Source: a virus
Strand: one strand, 5' to 3'
Virus record (IMG/VR): IMGVR_UViG_3300037069_000283
Coordinates: 1-25,358 of that record
Length of the DNA: 25,358 nucleotides
Position 1 is the stretch's first letter, and every line of letters begins with the position of its first letter. Under the pieces are notes generated by a model. The model did not search any database. It was not told the origin of the DNA and saw nothing but the letters and a program-made list of their open reading frames with translations. The position numbers were made by a program, and so were the translations under genes. Shown one piece after another: positions 1-5,280 of the stretch.

Positions 1-167
1 AAGCTGATAGCGAACCTGGCAACATACGCCTTGGTTAGCCCCTTCTTGGTCGCATAGGCGTCCAATGCTTCCTGAGTGACGGGAGACAGCCAGATTGTCT
101 GGCGCTTGTATCCCTTCTCAATGAGCCGGGTTTGATGGTCCATTGACCGCTGTGAGGCTGTTTTCAT
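1..167 (-). CDS. Ribbon-helix-helix (CopG/Arc-like) DNA-binding protein, 5' part only
   Basis: The minus strand reads ATG at 167 and stays open to the window edge, so 55 residues are visible and the C-terminus is missing. After a basic N-terminal arm, residues from about 20 on read as one short beta strand (YKRQTIWLSP) followed by a helix (VTQEALDAYATKKG), a turn and the start of a second helix (LTKAYVARFAIS). That is the strand-helix-helix pattern of CopG/Arc-type repressors, which bind DNA as dimers through the strand. It is the only early gene here on the minus strand and is divergent from the plus-strand early operon, so it may be a repressor of that region or of itself. The promoter lies so close that the message is probably leaderless. 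The fold is fairly secure; the regulatory role is inferred. Confidence 0.75.
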   Translation of the reverse strand, partial: MKTASQRSMDHQTRLIEKGYKRQTIWLSPVTQEALDAYATKKGLTKAYVARFAIS

Positions 168-173
168 GCGCCA

Positions 174-201
174 ATTCTAGCCGTGAAAAACTTTACGTCA
201 A
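174..201 (-). promoter_or_regulatory. Sigma-70-type (alphaproteobacterial) promoter of the ribbon-helix-helix gene
   Basis: On the minus strand TTGACG (201-196) is followed by a 16-base spacer and TAGAAT (179-174), preceded by GC, giving the TTGAC...GCTAGA form typical of alphaproteobacterial housekeeping promoters. Six bases separate the -10 box from the ATG at 167, so transcription from the usual distance would start at or next to the A of the start codon. No Shine-Dalgarno sequence fits in that gap. Confidence 0.7.
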
Positions 202-269
202 GTGCATGATTTGTGTTGACCGGCGCGATAGTGAAGGGGCTTGCGAAGCATAGCCATTTGAGAGAGATT

Positions 270-307
270 GGGCGGGCGGGTGAGGTCACCACAACCTCAG
301 CCCGCCC
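270..307. other. Strong inverted repeat in the divergent control region
   Basis: GGGCGGGC and TGAGGT on the left pair with ACCTCA and GCCCGCCC on the right, with a three-base bulge (GGG) on the left arm and a seven-base loop, giving 14 pairs. The loop side also contains GGTGA-GG-TCACC, a second smaller palindrome. No T-run follows on either strand, so a simple intrinsic terminator is unlikely. It may be a repressor operator or a leader structure ahead of the DUF1376 gene. Confidence 0.5.
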
Positions 308-379
308 TTTGCCAACGGCTCTTGGGGGGCCATCGACTATGCACAGGATACCTATCCGCATATCTGGTTGCAAGCGCCC

Positions 380-1198
380 GTGAGCGCTCCTCCGTACATG
401 CGTTGGTTCCCAGGCGACTACGCCAAGGACACCCTACACCTCACCAGATCAGAGCACGGGGCCTACAGGCTGCTCATCGACGCCATGTGGAGCGCCGGGG
501 GAAAGCTGCCGGCCGATGACGCCAGGCTGGCCCGACTGGCGCTCTGCACCCCCTCGGAGTGGGCTGAATGCCGGGACACGATCATGGCCTATTTCCACAC
601 TCGCGGGGCCTTCATCCATCACAAGCGTATCACGAAGGAAATGGCTCATTACAAAGCCGTGTCTGAGAAGCGAAAAGCAGCCGGAAAAATGGGTGGTAAG
701 CCAAGTGTCGGAAAACGTTCGGCTTCTAGCCAAGCAATTGCAAAGCAAATGGATAGCAAAAGCCCCCATAACCAGAACCAGAACCAGACTCCTATCGGAG
801 AGCCTATAAAAGGCTCTCCGAATAGGAGGCGAGAGCCCTCGCTTTCGCTTTTGAGAAGCGACGCGCCGCTCTCGCTCGAAGCGTTGAGAGAGAAGATCGA
901 AGCCGAAGCGCTGGAGCTTCAAGCCCGCAAAGGAACCCCGCATGGCCTACCTAGGCGAACCCCCGATGTTCAGCCCGACCGTCCCGATGAGCCTCTGGGA
1001 GGCTGTGGCGGAGACCTTCAGCAAGGAGTTCGCGGACTCGTACCTGTGGGGAGCGTCGTTGTTGAATGGCAAGCTGACCCCACACACAACGATGGCCTGG
1101 AGCCGCCTGAACGATCAGGGAGCGTTCCGGGCGATCATGAAGGCGCTGAAGTACGACCTCGAAAAGCCAGACCGCTTTCCCGGCGTGCCAGCGCGTGA
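380..1198 (+). CDS. DUF1376 (YdaU-like) phage replication-type protein
   Basis: Residues about 6-90 match the DUF1376 pattern: YMRWFPGDYAKDTLHLT, then EHGAYRLLIDAMW, LPADD and ARLAL. Members occur in phage early or replication regions, often near primosomal functions; biochemistry is poorly known. The basic, polar stretch after residue 90 (EKRKAAGKMGG, NQNQNQ) is typical of the linker that follows the domain. The GTG at 380 gives MSAPPYMRWF, the usual N-terminus; TTG 368 and ATG 398 are alternatives, and none has a good ribosome-binding site. From about codon 188 the frame overlaps another gene starting at 942, and the tail is rich in Arg, Pro and Gly like non-coding frame, so the true end of the protein is uncertain. 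A frameshift joining it to the 942 frame is possible. Confidence 0.75.
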   Translation: MSAPPYMRWFPGDYAKDTLHLTRSEHGAYRLLIDAMWSAGGKLPADDARLARLALCTPSEWAECRDTIMAYFHTRGAFIHHKRITKEMAHYKAVSEKRKAAGKMGGKPSVGKRSASSQAIAKQMDSKSPHNQNQNQTPIGEPIKGSPNRRREPSLSLLRSDAPLSLEALREKIEAEALELQARKGTPHGLPRRTPDVQPDRPDEPLGGCGGDLQQGVRGLVPVGSVVVEWQADPTHNDGLEPPERSGSVPGDHEGAEVRPRKARPLSRRASA

Positions 1199-1280
1199 TT
1201 CAATCAAGGTCGCATACCCGGAATATTTCTCGGATGACAAGCCACGGCGCGGCCATCGGAGAGGCGTCGAACAGTGGTAG
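942..1280 (+). CDS. Conserved-looking protein overlapping the end of the DUF1376 frame
   Basis: This 112-residue frame starts with ATG at 942 behind AAAGGA, a good ribosome-binding site seven bases upstream. Its composition looks like a real globular protein (SLWEAVAETFSKEFADSYLWG, then SRLNDQGAFRAIMKALKYDLEK), unlike the Arg/Pro/Gly-rich sequence of the DUF1376 frame over the same bases. I do not recognise the family. It is offset by +1 from the DUF1376 frame. It could be an independent gene with a long overlap, or the true C-terminal part of the DUF1376 protein reached after a frameshift between about 885 and 1000. A C-run at 960-965 lies in that interval. Confidence 0.65.
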   Translation: MAYLGEPPMFSPTVPMSLWEAVAETFSKEFADSYLWGASLLNGKLTPHTTMAWSRLNDQGAFRAIMKALKYDLEKPDRFPGVPARDSIKVAYPEYFSDDKPRRGHRRGVEQW

Positions 1281-1343
1281 CTGGCCACCTTGACCGGCCC
1301 ATAAAATCCCCTCAACATCCCCAAGCTTGTTCGGAGCCCCTGA

Positions 1344-1742
1344 GTGGAAACCACCCCCAACCTGGCTGAGGAAAACGCGGCGCTACGGCGCTACGTGGCC
1401 TATCTCGAAACCGAGGTTGGCATAGTCAGGTCGGAGATCGCCCCCAGCACCATTGCCAGCGCCTTCGGCCTCAGCCACACACAGGCGCTCATCGCGATCA
1501 CCCTGGCCCACGCCTACCCACGCCCAGCCTCTTTGCGAGCCCTTCGCGCCCACCTTGGCCCATGCGGCTCCAAGCGTGATTCAAAATCCCTCACCGTCCA
1601 GATCCACAAGATGCGCGGCGCTCTGGGCGAGGATTTCGCGATATCCAATTACGCCGTTGGCTACACCATGTCCGAAACCACCGCCGCCCGCATCCTCGTC
1701 ACGCTGCGGCTAGCGCAAAAGTCCATGGAGTTGGGCGCCTGA
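1344..1742 (+). CDS. Winged-helix DNA-binding protein with N-terminal coiled coil
   Basis: GTG at 1344 is preceded by GGAG at a suitable distance. Residues about 7-28 (AEENAALRRYVAYLETEVG) form a short coiled coil. Residues about 35-110 resemble the OmpR/PhoB-type winged helix: a helical part ending in a probable recognition helix (KSLTVQIHKMRGALG, 81-95), then a wing (ISNYAVGYTMS). There is no receiver domain, so it is not a classical response regulator. It is coupled by a one-base TGATG overlap to a second winged-helix-like gene, and the two may act together as early regulators. The fold is my reading of the pattern; the target is unknown. Confidence 0.65.
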   Translation: METTPNLAEENAALRRYVAYLETEVGIVRSEIAPSTIASAFGLSHTQALIAITLAHAYPRPASLRALRAHLGPCGSKRDSKSLTVQIHKMRGALGEDFAISNYAVGYTMSETTAARILVTLRLAQKSMELGA

Positions 1743-2092
1743 TGGGCCTGATCCGGTATATCCACCCAGTGGTGCAAATGGGTCTCGCCCGCCGGCTGGA
1801 GACTGAGCCAGGCACAGCCGCCGCGCTCCTGCACCTCTACAATTCCCGATCCCCGCAATCTACTCAACAGATCGCCGTTGGCTCTCGCAGCGCTATCGGA
1901 TCAACCCGCGTGAGAATCCAGCACATTCGAGACATCTTCGGCTCTGGCGCTGTTCCCACCATTGGCCACAAAGGCGATACCCGCTATAGGCTATCGGATC
2001 AAGCACGCACTGAGCTGCGGGAAATCCTCAACGATATGGCGGAAGAAGTGCTAGCTTATCTGGCCCCCCTCATCGCAAAGGCCGCAGCATGA
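1742..2092 (+). CDS. Second winged-helix-like protein
   Basis: The ATG shares a base with the upstream stop (TGATG), indicating translational coupling. The 116-residue product has the same apparent design as its neighbour: a helical N-terminal half, a probable recognition helix (STRVRIQHIRDIFG, about 54-67), a wing ending in RYRLS (about 71-85) and a C-terminal helix rich in Leu and Ala. It lacks the leading coiled coil. The two proteins probably descend from one ancestor but have diverged far. It is likely a DNA-binding regulator of the phage, possibly a partner of the upstream protein. The family name is uncertain. Confidence 0.55.
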   Translation: MGLIRYIHPVVQMGLARRLETEPGTAAALLHLYNSRSPQSTQQIAVGSRSAIGSTRVRIQHIRDIFGSGAVPTIGHKGDTRYRLSDQARTELREILNDMAEEVLAYLAPLIAKAAA

Positions 2093-2247
2093 CCCTTGAA
2101 CAGATCGTCGCCATCCTGCAAGCCTATCGCATCTCCGTCCCCATCACGGTCGGCGACCAAACCATCAACATCAAGGTCCAGATCGCCGACGACCTCGCCC
2201 AGGACATGGCAAAGCGCATCCTCGCTGAGACGCCCTCCCCTGAGTGA
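2089..2247 (+). CDS. Small protein of 52 residues, unknown function
   Basis: The frame begins with an ATGA overlap on the stop of the winged-helix gene and ends TGA at 2245-2247. The product is MTLEQIVAIL followed by a segment that alternates hydrophobic and polar residues (ISVPITVGDQTINIKVQIAD) and a C-terminal helix. This reads as helix-strand-strand-helix, a plausible small fold. The gene is short and easily missed, but the junction type matches most real genes in this cluster. I do not recognise it. Confidence 0.6.
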   Translation: MTLEQIVAILQAYRISVPITVGDQTINIKVQIADDLAQDMAKRILAETPSPE

Positions 2248-2320
2248 GGTCCCGCAAAGCTACACCAACAGGCCCCTCCCATCCCCAGCATGGCGACGGG
2301 TTGGAATAGGCGATAGGCAC

Positions 2321-2422
2321 ATGACCCGCGACCCCCGCGACGCAACCTGGCTTGAGCTGGCAATGCTGATCGTCCTGGCCGTTGTGATCGTAGGGCTGAT
2401 TGATTGGGTGGCTAGGACGTAA
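2321..2422 (+). CDS. Small single-pass membrane protein (33 residues)
   Basis: ATG at 2321 follows a weak AGG ribosome-binding site. After a polar start (MTRDPRDATW) the protein is one hydrophobic segment, about residues 11-28 (LELAMLIVLAVVIVGLID), then a short basic end (WVART). It is probably an inner-membrane peptide with the N-terminus inside or outside not decidable. About 70 bases without an obvious gene separate it from the previous small gene. Small membrane proteins of this kind are common in phage accessory regions, where they can act in superinfection exclusion or lysis control, but nothing here identifies the role. Confidence 0.5.
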   Translation: MTRDPRDATWLELAMLIVLAVVIVGLIDWVART

Positions 2423-2428
2423 AGCTGC

Positions 2429-2456
2429 TTGTGGTTACGCGTAACCATGCTAGGGT
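2429..2456 (+). promoter_or_regulatory. Promoter with leaderless geometry ahead of the zinc-finger gene
   Basis: TTGTGG (2429-2434) and TAGGGT (2451-2456, preceded by GC) lie 16 bases apart. Six bases then lead to the ATG at 2463, the same geometry as the promoter of the minus-strand ribbon-helix-helix gene. Transcription would start at or beside the start codon. Both boxes are imperfect; the support is the repeated geometry and the palindrome that fills the spacer. Confidence 0.55.
2432..2447. promoter_or_regulatory. Perfect 16-base palindrome, probable operator
   Basis: TGGTTACGCGTAACCA is a perfect palindrome that begins within the -35 box and occupies most of the spacer of the promoter above. 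A third copy of the half-site, TGGTTACG, lies at 2464-2471, beginning at the second base of the start codon of the downstream gene. A dimeric repressor bound here would block RNA polymerase; the additional half-site could strengthen repression. The ribbon-helix-helix or winged-helix proteins of this window are candidate ligands, by inference only. Confidence 0.65.
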
Positions 2457-2462
2457 CGGTCC

Positions 2463-2723
2463 ATGGTTACGGCTCCCAAATGCAAGGTCTGCGGCGTGGC
2501 TCACTTCGGGAGCGCGCATGTGTGGCCTAAGGTTAAGGACGTGACGACATCGGCGACCCCAGAGGAAAAGGCGTGGGCCGAGGCTGCTCACAAGTTAGAG
2601 CCTCAAGAGGTCTATGCCGCCGGGCGCACGATTGCCAAGTTCGATGCGGAGCCGACTGGCCCGAAGCGCGACCGGGCAGCCTACATGCGGGAATATCGCG
2701 CGCGGCAGAAGGGGAAAGAATGA
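2463..2723 (+). CDS. Small zinc-finger-like protein with basic C-terminal tail
   Basis: The 86-residue product starts with a C2H2-type metal site: C7-x2-C10, then H14 and H19 (CKVCGVAHFGSAHVW). The middle is acidic and helical. The C-terminal end (RDRAAYMREYRARQKGKE) is a basic amphipathic helix of a type often found at the end of small alphaproteobacterial phage proteins and likely binds nucleic acid. There is no ribosome-binding site; the promoter and palindrome immediately upstream point to a leaderless message under repressor control. It heads a coupled chain of small genes. The exact function is unknown. Confidence 0.7.
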   Translation: MVTAPKCKVCGVAHFGSAHVWPKVKDVTTSATPEEKAWAEAAHKLEPQEVYAAGRTIAKFDAEPTGPKRDRAAYMREYRARQKGKE

Positions 2724-3061
2724 TGTTCCTCTACATCATCACGGCCAGCGAGTTCTGCCATAAAATCGGCATGTCCGCCGATCCAAAGGCGCGGCTGAAC
2801 GCGCTAAGAACCGGCCACTATCAAGATCTGAAGCTAGTCTTCGAAGCTGAGATGCCCAGCCCTGAATGGGCTATATGGGGCGAGCGAGCGGTTCATAAGT
2901 ATTTTGCGTCCGTGAGGATACGAGGTGAATGGTTCACGGTGCCGGTTGAGGACGCCAAATGGGCGGTGTCGGTCGCTTCCGAGGATGCCGCTCTGGCTTT
3001 TTCGGAGGGATATGCGCTGCCATCGGACGTTCCATGGGAAGCAAGCGAAGCTGCTGCATGA
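2720..3061 (+). CDS. T5orf172/MUG113 domain protein (GIY-YIG nuclease superfamily)
   Basis: The 113-residue protein starts at an ATGA overlap (a second ATG follows at once). It matches the T5orf172/MUG113 group of the GIY-YIG superfamily: FLYIIT at 3-8, KIGMSADPKARLNAL at 15-29 with the conserved Arg25, then GERAVHKYF (54-62) with Glu55 and His59, and GEWF (69-72). The domain fills the protein, so it lacks a DNA-binding extension. Family members are predicted endonucleases of phages and plasmids, mostly uncharacterised. An AAGGGGAAAG ribosome-binding site lies just upstream. A nuclease activity is plausible, but the exact substrate is unknown. Confidence 0.8.
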   Translation: MMFLYIITASEFCHKIGMSADPKARLNALRTGHYQDLKLVFEAEMPSPEWAIWGERAVHKYFASVRIRGEWFTVPVEDAKWAVSVASEDAALAFSEGYALPSDVPWEASEAAA

Positions 3062-3102
3062 GCCTCGATAAGTCCTACGTCAAGCCGAAGGGGAAGAAGT
3101 GA
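3058..3102 (+). CDS. Possible 14-residue coupling peptide
   Basis: ATG at 3058 overlaps the stop of the preceding gene (ATGA) and the frame ends in a TGATG overlap with the next gene. The product, MSLDKSYVKPKGKK, is basic. Its last codons (AAGGGGAAGAAG) also serve as the ribosome-binding site of the next gene. It is a plausible translational bridge rather than a functional protein. The case rests only on the two junctions. Confidence 0.35.
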   Translation: MSLDKSYVKPKGKK

Positions 3103-3350
3103 TGGTTCATACGGAGCAAGCCCGTCTTGGCTCCTCATGGTCGCCAATCGGAACAACCCCTTGGCCTCCTGAACGCGGAGCATTTCTAGTCGGGTGTCCA
3201 GAACATCGGAACGTCTATCTCGTAGTTCGCAATCGTTGGACCACTGATCCCGGTGCGCTTTATATGCATTTTGGCGGGGGATCGGTCATCCCACTTCGGG
3301 AGGATGTAACGCACTGGATGAGGTGTCCAGATGGACCGGAACATGGCTAG
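3102..3350 (+). CDS. DUF551-like small protein
   Basis: The 82-residue frame begins with ATG at 3102 (the GTG at 3099 is an alternative) behind AAGGGGAAG. The end (VTHWMRCPDGPE) is the hallmark of DUF551-type phage proteins, which finish with a THWxPLP-like motif, and the start region SSWSPIGTTPWPPERGAFL resembles the tryptophan-containing opening of that family. Function of the family is unknown. The gene overlaps the next one by 20 bases. Assignment is by motif only. Confidence 0.6.
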   Translation: MVHTEQARLGSSWSPIGTTPWPPERGAFLVGCPEHRNVYLVVRNRWTTDPGALYMHFGGGSVIPLREDVTHWMRCPDGPEHG

Positions 3351-3519
3351 AAACACGGGGGCAATTCATTGGGGGCCTGCAACTGGCGGCATTTATTCTC
3401 AGGCGTGGGCAGATTATTTTGCGGCCCACCCAGAAATAATAGACGAATATTGCAGGATTTTCGCCTTCCCCGATGGGCCAAAGGCCCAAGACGAGACCGA
3501 AGGCCCAGCAACGGTATGA
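3331..3519 (+). CDS. Small protein, unknown function
   Basis: ATG at 3331 has GAGGTG five bases upstream; an in-frame ATG at 3343 is a second option. The 62-residue product is rich in aromatic residues (GGIYSQAWADYFAAHPEIID, then EYCRIFAFPDGPK) and looks like a small helical domain. It overlaps the previous gene by 20 bases and is joined to the next by ATGA. I do not recognise the family. Confidence 0.55.
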   Translation: MDRNMARNTGAIHWGPATGGIYSQAWADYFAAHPEIIDEYCRIFAFPDGPKAQDETEGPATV

Positions 3520-3758
3520 ACAAAGAACCCAAACCCGATAGCATGATGGAGAGGCTGGCAAACCGAGTGCGCCGCGAAGCTTACCTGGCGCAGAAAGCGG
3601 GGAGTCTTTTGTCAGCCGAAAACATGGTCCGCGCCATCCTCCAAGAGCTGAGAGAGCCGAGCGAAGAAATGCACAGCATCTGGTCTCAAGGGCACACAGA
3701 GAACGGGCACATGGTGGTCAGGGCCATGATCGACGCCATTCTAGAGGGTAGGGCATGA
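3516..3758 (+). CDS. Small helical protein, unknown function
   Basis: The frame starts at an ATGA overlap and encodes 80 residues that look wholly helical, with a basic first half (MMERLANRVRREAYLAQKAG) and an acidic middle. The pattern GSLLSAENMVRAILQELREP suggests amphipathic helices suited to a small dimer. It is linked by ATGA to the following membrane peptide. No family recognised. Confidence 0.55.
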   Translation: MNKEPKPDSMMERLANRVRREAYLAQKAGSLLSAENMVRAILQELREPSEEMHSIWSQGHTENGHMVVRAMIDAILEGRA

Positions 3759-3859
3759 AGTTCGCCGCCGTCATGCTTCTGATGGGCTCAAGCGCGTTCA
3801 TCGTCCTGCTGATCCTCCTGAAGGCTGCGGATATAGTGCAGATGGCTCTGAACTCGTGA
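3755..3859 (+). CDS. Small single-pass membrane protein (34 residues)
   Basis: The ATGA junction and the run MKFAAVMLLMGSSAFIVLLI followed by LLKAADIVQMALNS define a short protein with one hydrophobic helix, about residues 3-23. It resembles a signal anchor more than a cleaved signal peptide. Its position at the end of the early strip would fit an accessory membrane function, but there is no evidence for a holin. Confidence 0.5.
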   Translation: MKFAAVMLLMGSSAFIVLLILLKAADIVQMALNS

Positions 3860-3867
3860 GGTCTGCC

Positions 3868-3930
3868 ATGAAACACCTACGGCGCCTGATCGCCTTCGAC
3901 ATTGAGCGGCGACTGCGGTTCTGGCCCTAA
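3868..3930 (+). CDS. Possible 20-residue basic peptide
   Basis: ATG at 3868 has GAGGT five bases upstream. The product MKHLRRLIAFDIERRLRFWP would be one amphipathic, strongly basic helix. It is the last reading frame before the structural module. The good ribosome-binding site and helix pattern support it, but the length makes any call weak. Confidence 0.35.
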   Translation: MKHLRRLIAFDIERRLRFWP

Positions 3931-3958
3931 TTGCACCCTACCAGATTTAGTGTAGCAT
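3931..3958 (+). promoter_or_regulatory. Candidate promoter of the structural operon
   Basis: TTGCAC (3931-3936) is followed after 16 bases by TAGCAT (3953-3958). It lies in the only clear gap before the packaging and head genes. The same TTGCAC begins the last 80 bases before the tail module at 18231. Both could mark late promoters; the match to consensus is moderate. Confidence 0.4.
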
Positions 3959-3974
3959 ACGATCTTCAAGCCGA

Positions 3975-4015
3975 GCGAAGCACGGCCCTCATCCTGATTT
4001 TGAGAGGCGCTTCGC
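3975..4015 (+). promoter_or_regulatory. Leader hairpin ending at the start codon of the first structural gene
   Basis: GCGAAGC (3975-3981) pairs with GCTTCGC (4009-4015), which touches the ATG at 4016. Inside, CCTCA can pair with TGAG(A)GG, and this inner arm contains the GAGAGG ribosome-binding site. The fold would hide the site, suggesting control of translation. A similar hairpin ends at the start codon at 18311. Confidence 0.45.
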
Positions 4016-4423
4016 ATGGCCACTTCGTTCTCCAATGACCAAGGGACTGGAACTGTCACCTCCGATGGTTTCGCTGGCCCTGGCGCTCTGACCTCCATCG
4101 CCAACAGCGGCCCGCTGACAGCGACCCCGACCGTCGTAGCCGCTGCCGGGGCATCGCAAGCCACTTCCACTCTGATCGGCAACTTCATGGTGGTTGTCGT
4201 GACCGCCTCCACCAGCGCGCAGGGCATTCGCTTTCCCAGCGCCGCAACGGGGCGAATGCTTTTTCTGTTCACCACGGGCACGAAAGCCCCGCTAGCCTAC
4301 CCCTTCCTCCACGACAAGATCGGGACTGGCGCCAGCAACATCGCGTTGCAGCTTACCGCGAACAAGGGTGGCATCTTCATGGCGAAGGACGCGACGACGT
4401 GGCTGGACATCCTGGGTGCGTAA
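4016..4423 (+). CDS. Putative virion structural or appendage protein
   Basis: The 135-residue product is rich in Ala, Gly, Thr and Ser and in predicted beta strands (NFMVVVVTASTSAQGIRF, GRMLFLFTTGTKAPLAYPF), without a signal peptide or membrane segment. The composition is that of small head-decoration or fibre proteins of phages. It is the first gene after the putative late promoter, and its start is embedded in the hairpin described above. I cannot name the family; a structural role is inferred from composition and position. Confidence 0.6.
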   Translation: MATSFSNDQGTGTVTSDGFAGPGALTSIANSGPLTATPTVVAAAGASQATSTLIGNFMVVVVTASTSAQGIRFPSAATGRMLFLFTTGTKAPLAYPFLHDKIGTGASNIALQLTANKGGIFMAKDATTWLDILGA

Positions 4424-4447
4424 CAGCGTTCACGCGGAGCCTCTTGC

Positions 4448-5215
4448 TTGACCTATCCCGTCGTTAAATTCGACATTCTTACTCCATGCAACGGCGACCA
4501 GGTCGCCCAGAACATCGCGCACGCCCGCAGCTTGGGTCTCCCCGAGTTTGACGACCAAGACCTAAAGATCCTCCACATCGTCGCCAACGGTCCCAGCGCC
4601 AAGCTGTTTGATCCAACCACGCCAGGCCCAACACTCGCGGTCAACGGCGCCGGGAAACTCTTCAACCCCGACCAGCCCCCGACCTATTGGGCGGTATGCG
4701 ATCCTCAGGCCCTCGTGGCGGACTTCTTCAAAGACCCTCCGCTGCACACGATCTACCTCGTCGCCTCCAAATGCGATCCCCTCGTCTTTGAGATGCTCAA
4801 GGGCCGCGATGTCAGGCTCTGGCACATTGATGACCACCCCTCCACCAAATCAGGCTGTAGGGCCGTCTCCGTCGCCTCCAGCGTCACACTCTGCGTGCTG
4901 ACCTTGATGCAGCGCTTCGGCTTCCGGCATTTCGAGACCTGGGGCTGGGACGCCTGCTTCTACGATACCGAACATCACGCCGGCCAACACGTCACCGACT
5001 TCCCCGAGAACACGGTAGACCTCTGCGTCGGCGCAATCGCCATCACCGACGACGCCACCGGAGAAACCAAGTACGACGGCGGCCGGTGGTTTCGAACCAC
5101 TTCTACGTGGGCCGCTGAAGGCCAGGACGCGGTAATCCAGACCCACTACGCCGACTACACCCTGACGGTTCACGGAGACGGCCTCATCAAGGCCCTTCTC
5201 GAAGCCCGCGCATAG
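4448..5215 (+). CDS. DUF115/MptE-like protein
   Basis: TTG at 4448 has GGAG upstream. The 255-residue protein shows the DUF115 signature: a beta strand and glycine-containing loop at 41-51 (ILHIVANGPSA), a second segment TLAVNGAGKLF (62-72), YWAVCDPQ (80-87), and near the end a conserved block with GCRAV (136-140), a long helix and FGFRHFETWGWDACF (157-171). DUF115 belongs to a Rossmann-like superfamily that includes pterin pyrophosphokinase MptE and motility-linked glycan-modifying proteins. The true substrate is not evident. Lying just before the terminase genes is unusual for a metabolic-type enzyme and may reflect a cargo gene for nucleotide-sugar or surface modification. Confidence 0.6.
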   Translation: MTYPVVKFDILTPCNGDQVAQNIAHARSLGLPEFDDQDLKILHIVANGPSAKLFDPTTPGPTLAVNGAGKLFNPDQPPTYWAVCDPQALVADFFKDPPLHTIYLVASKCDPLVFEMLKGRDVRLWHIDDHPSTKSGCRAVSVASSVTLCVLTLMQRFGFRHFETWGWDACFYDTEHHAGQHVTDFPENTVDLCVGAIAITDDATGETKYDGGRWFRTTSTWAAEGQDAVIQTHYADYTLTVHGDGLIKALLEARA

Positions 5216-5280
5216 CCCCTTCCCAAATCACTCAAGCTCGTTCATTGTCCAAAACGTGGACCAAAGGACCGCTTCGACGC

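Larger units (their letters stand above)
168..379. other. Divergent intergenic control region
   Basis: This stretch separates the minus-strand ribbon-helix-helix gene from the plus-strand early genes. It carries the minus-strand promoter and the inverted repeat annotated separately. A TTGACC at 216-221 could be a plus-strand -35 box, but no convincing -10 box lies at the right distance, so the plus-strand promoter remains unidentified. The frame of the DUF1376 gene is open upstream to a stop at 281-283 without an ATG. Confidence 0.5.

Noticed and set aside
368-397. TTG at 368 as start of the DUF1376 gene
   Set aside because: It would add four residues with no ribosome-binding site; the GTG at 380 gives the N-terminus usual for the family.
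1290-1318. TTGACC with a weak -10 before the first winged-helix gene
   Set aside because: The best -10 at 17 bases is CAACAT, which is too weak to call. The shared TTGACCGGC with 216-224 also occurs inside a gene near 23150, so it is not specific.
3975-4015. Hairpin before 4016 as an intrinsic terminator of the early genes
   Set aside because: No T-run follows the stem, and the right arm contacts the start codon and covers the ribosome-binding site, which fits a leader better.
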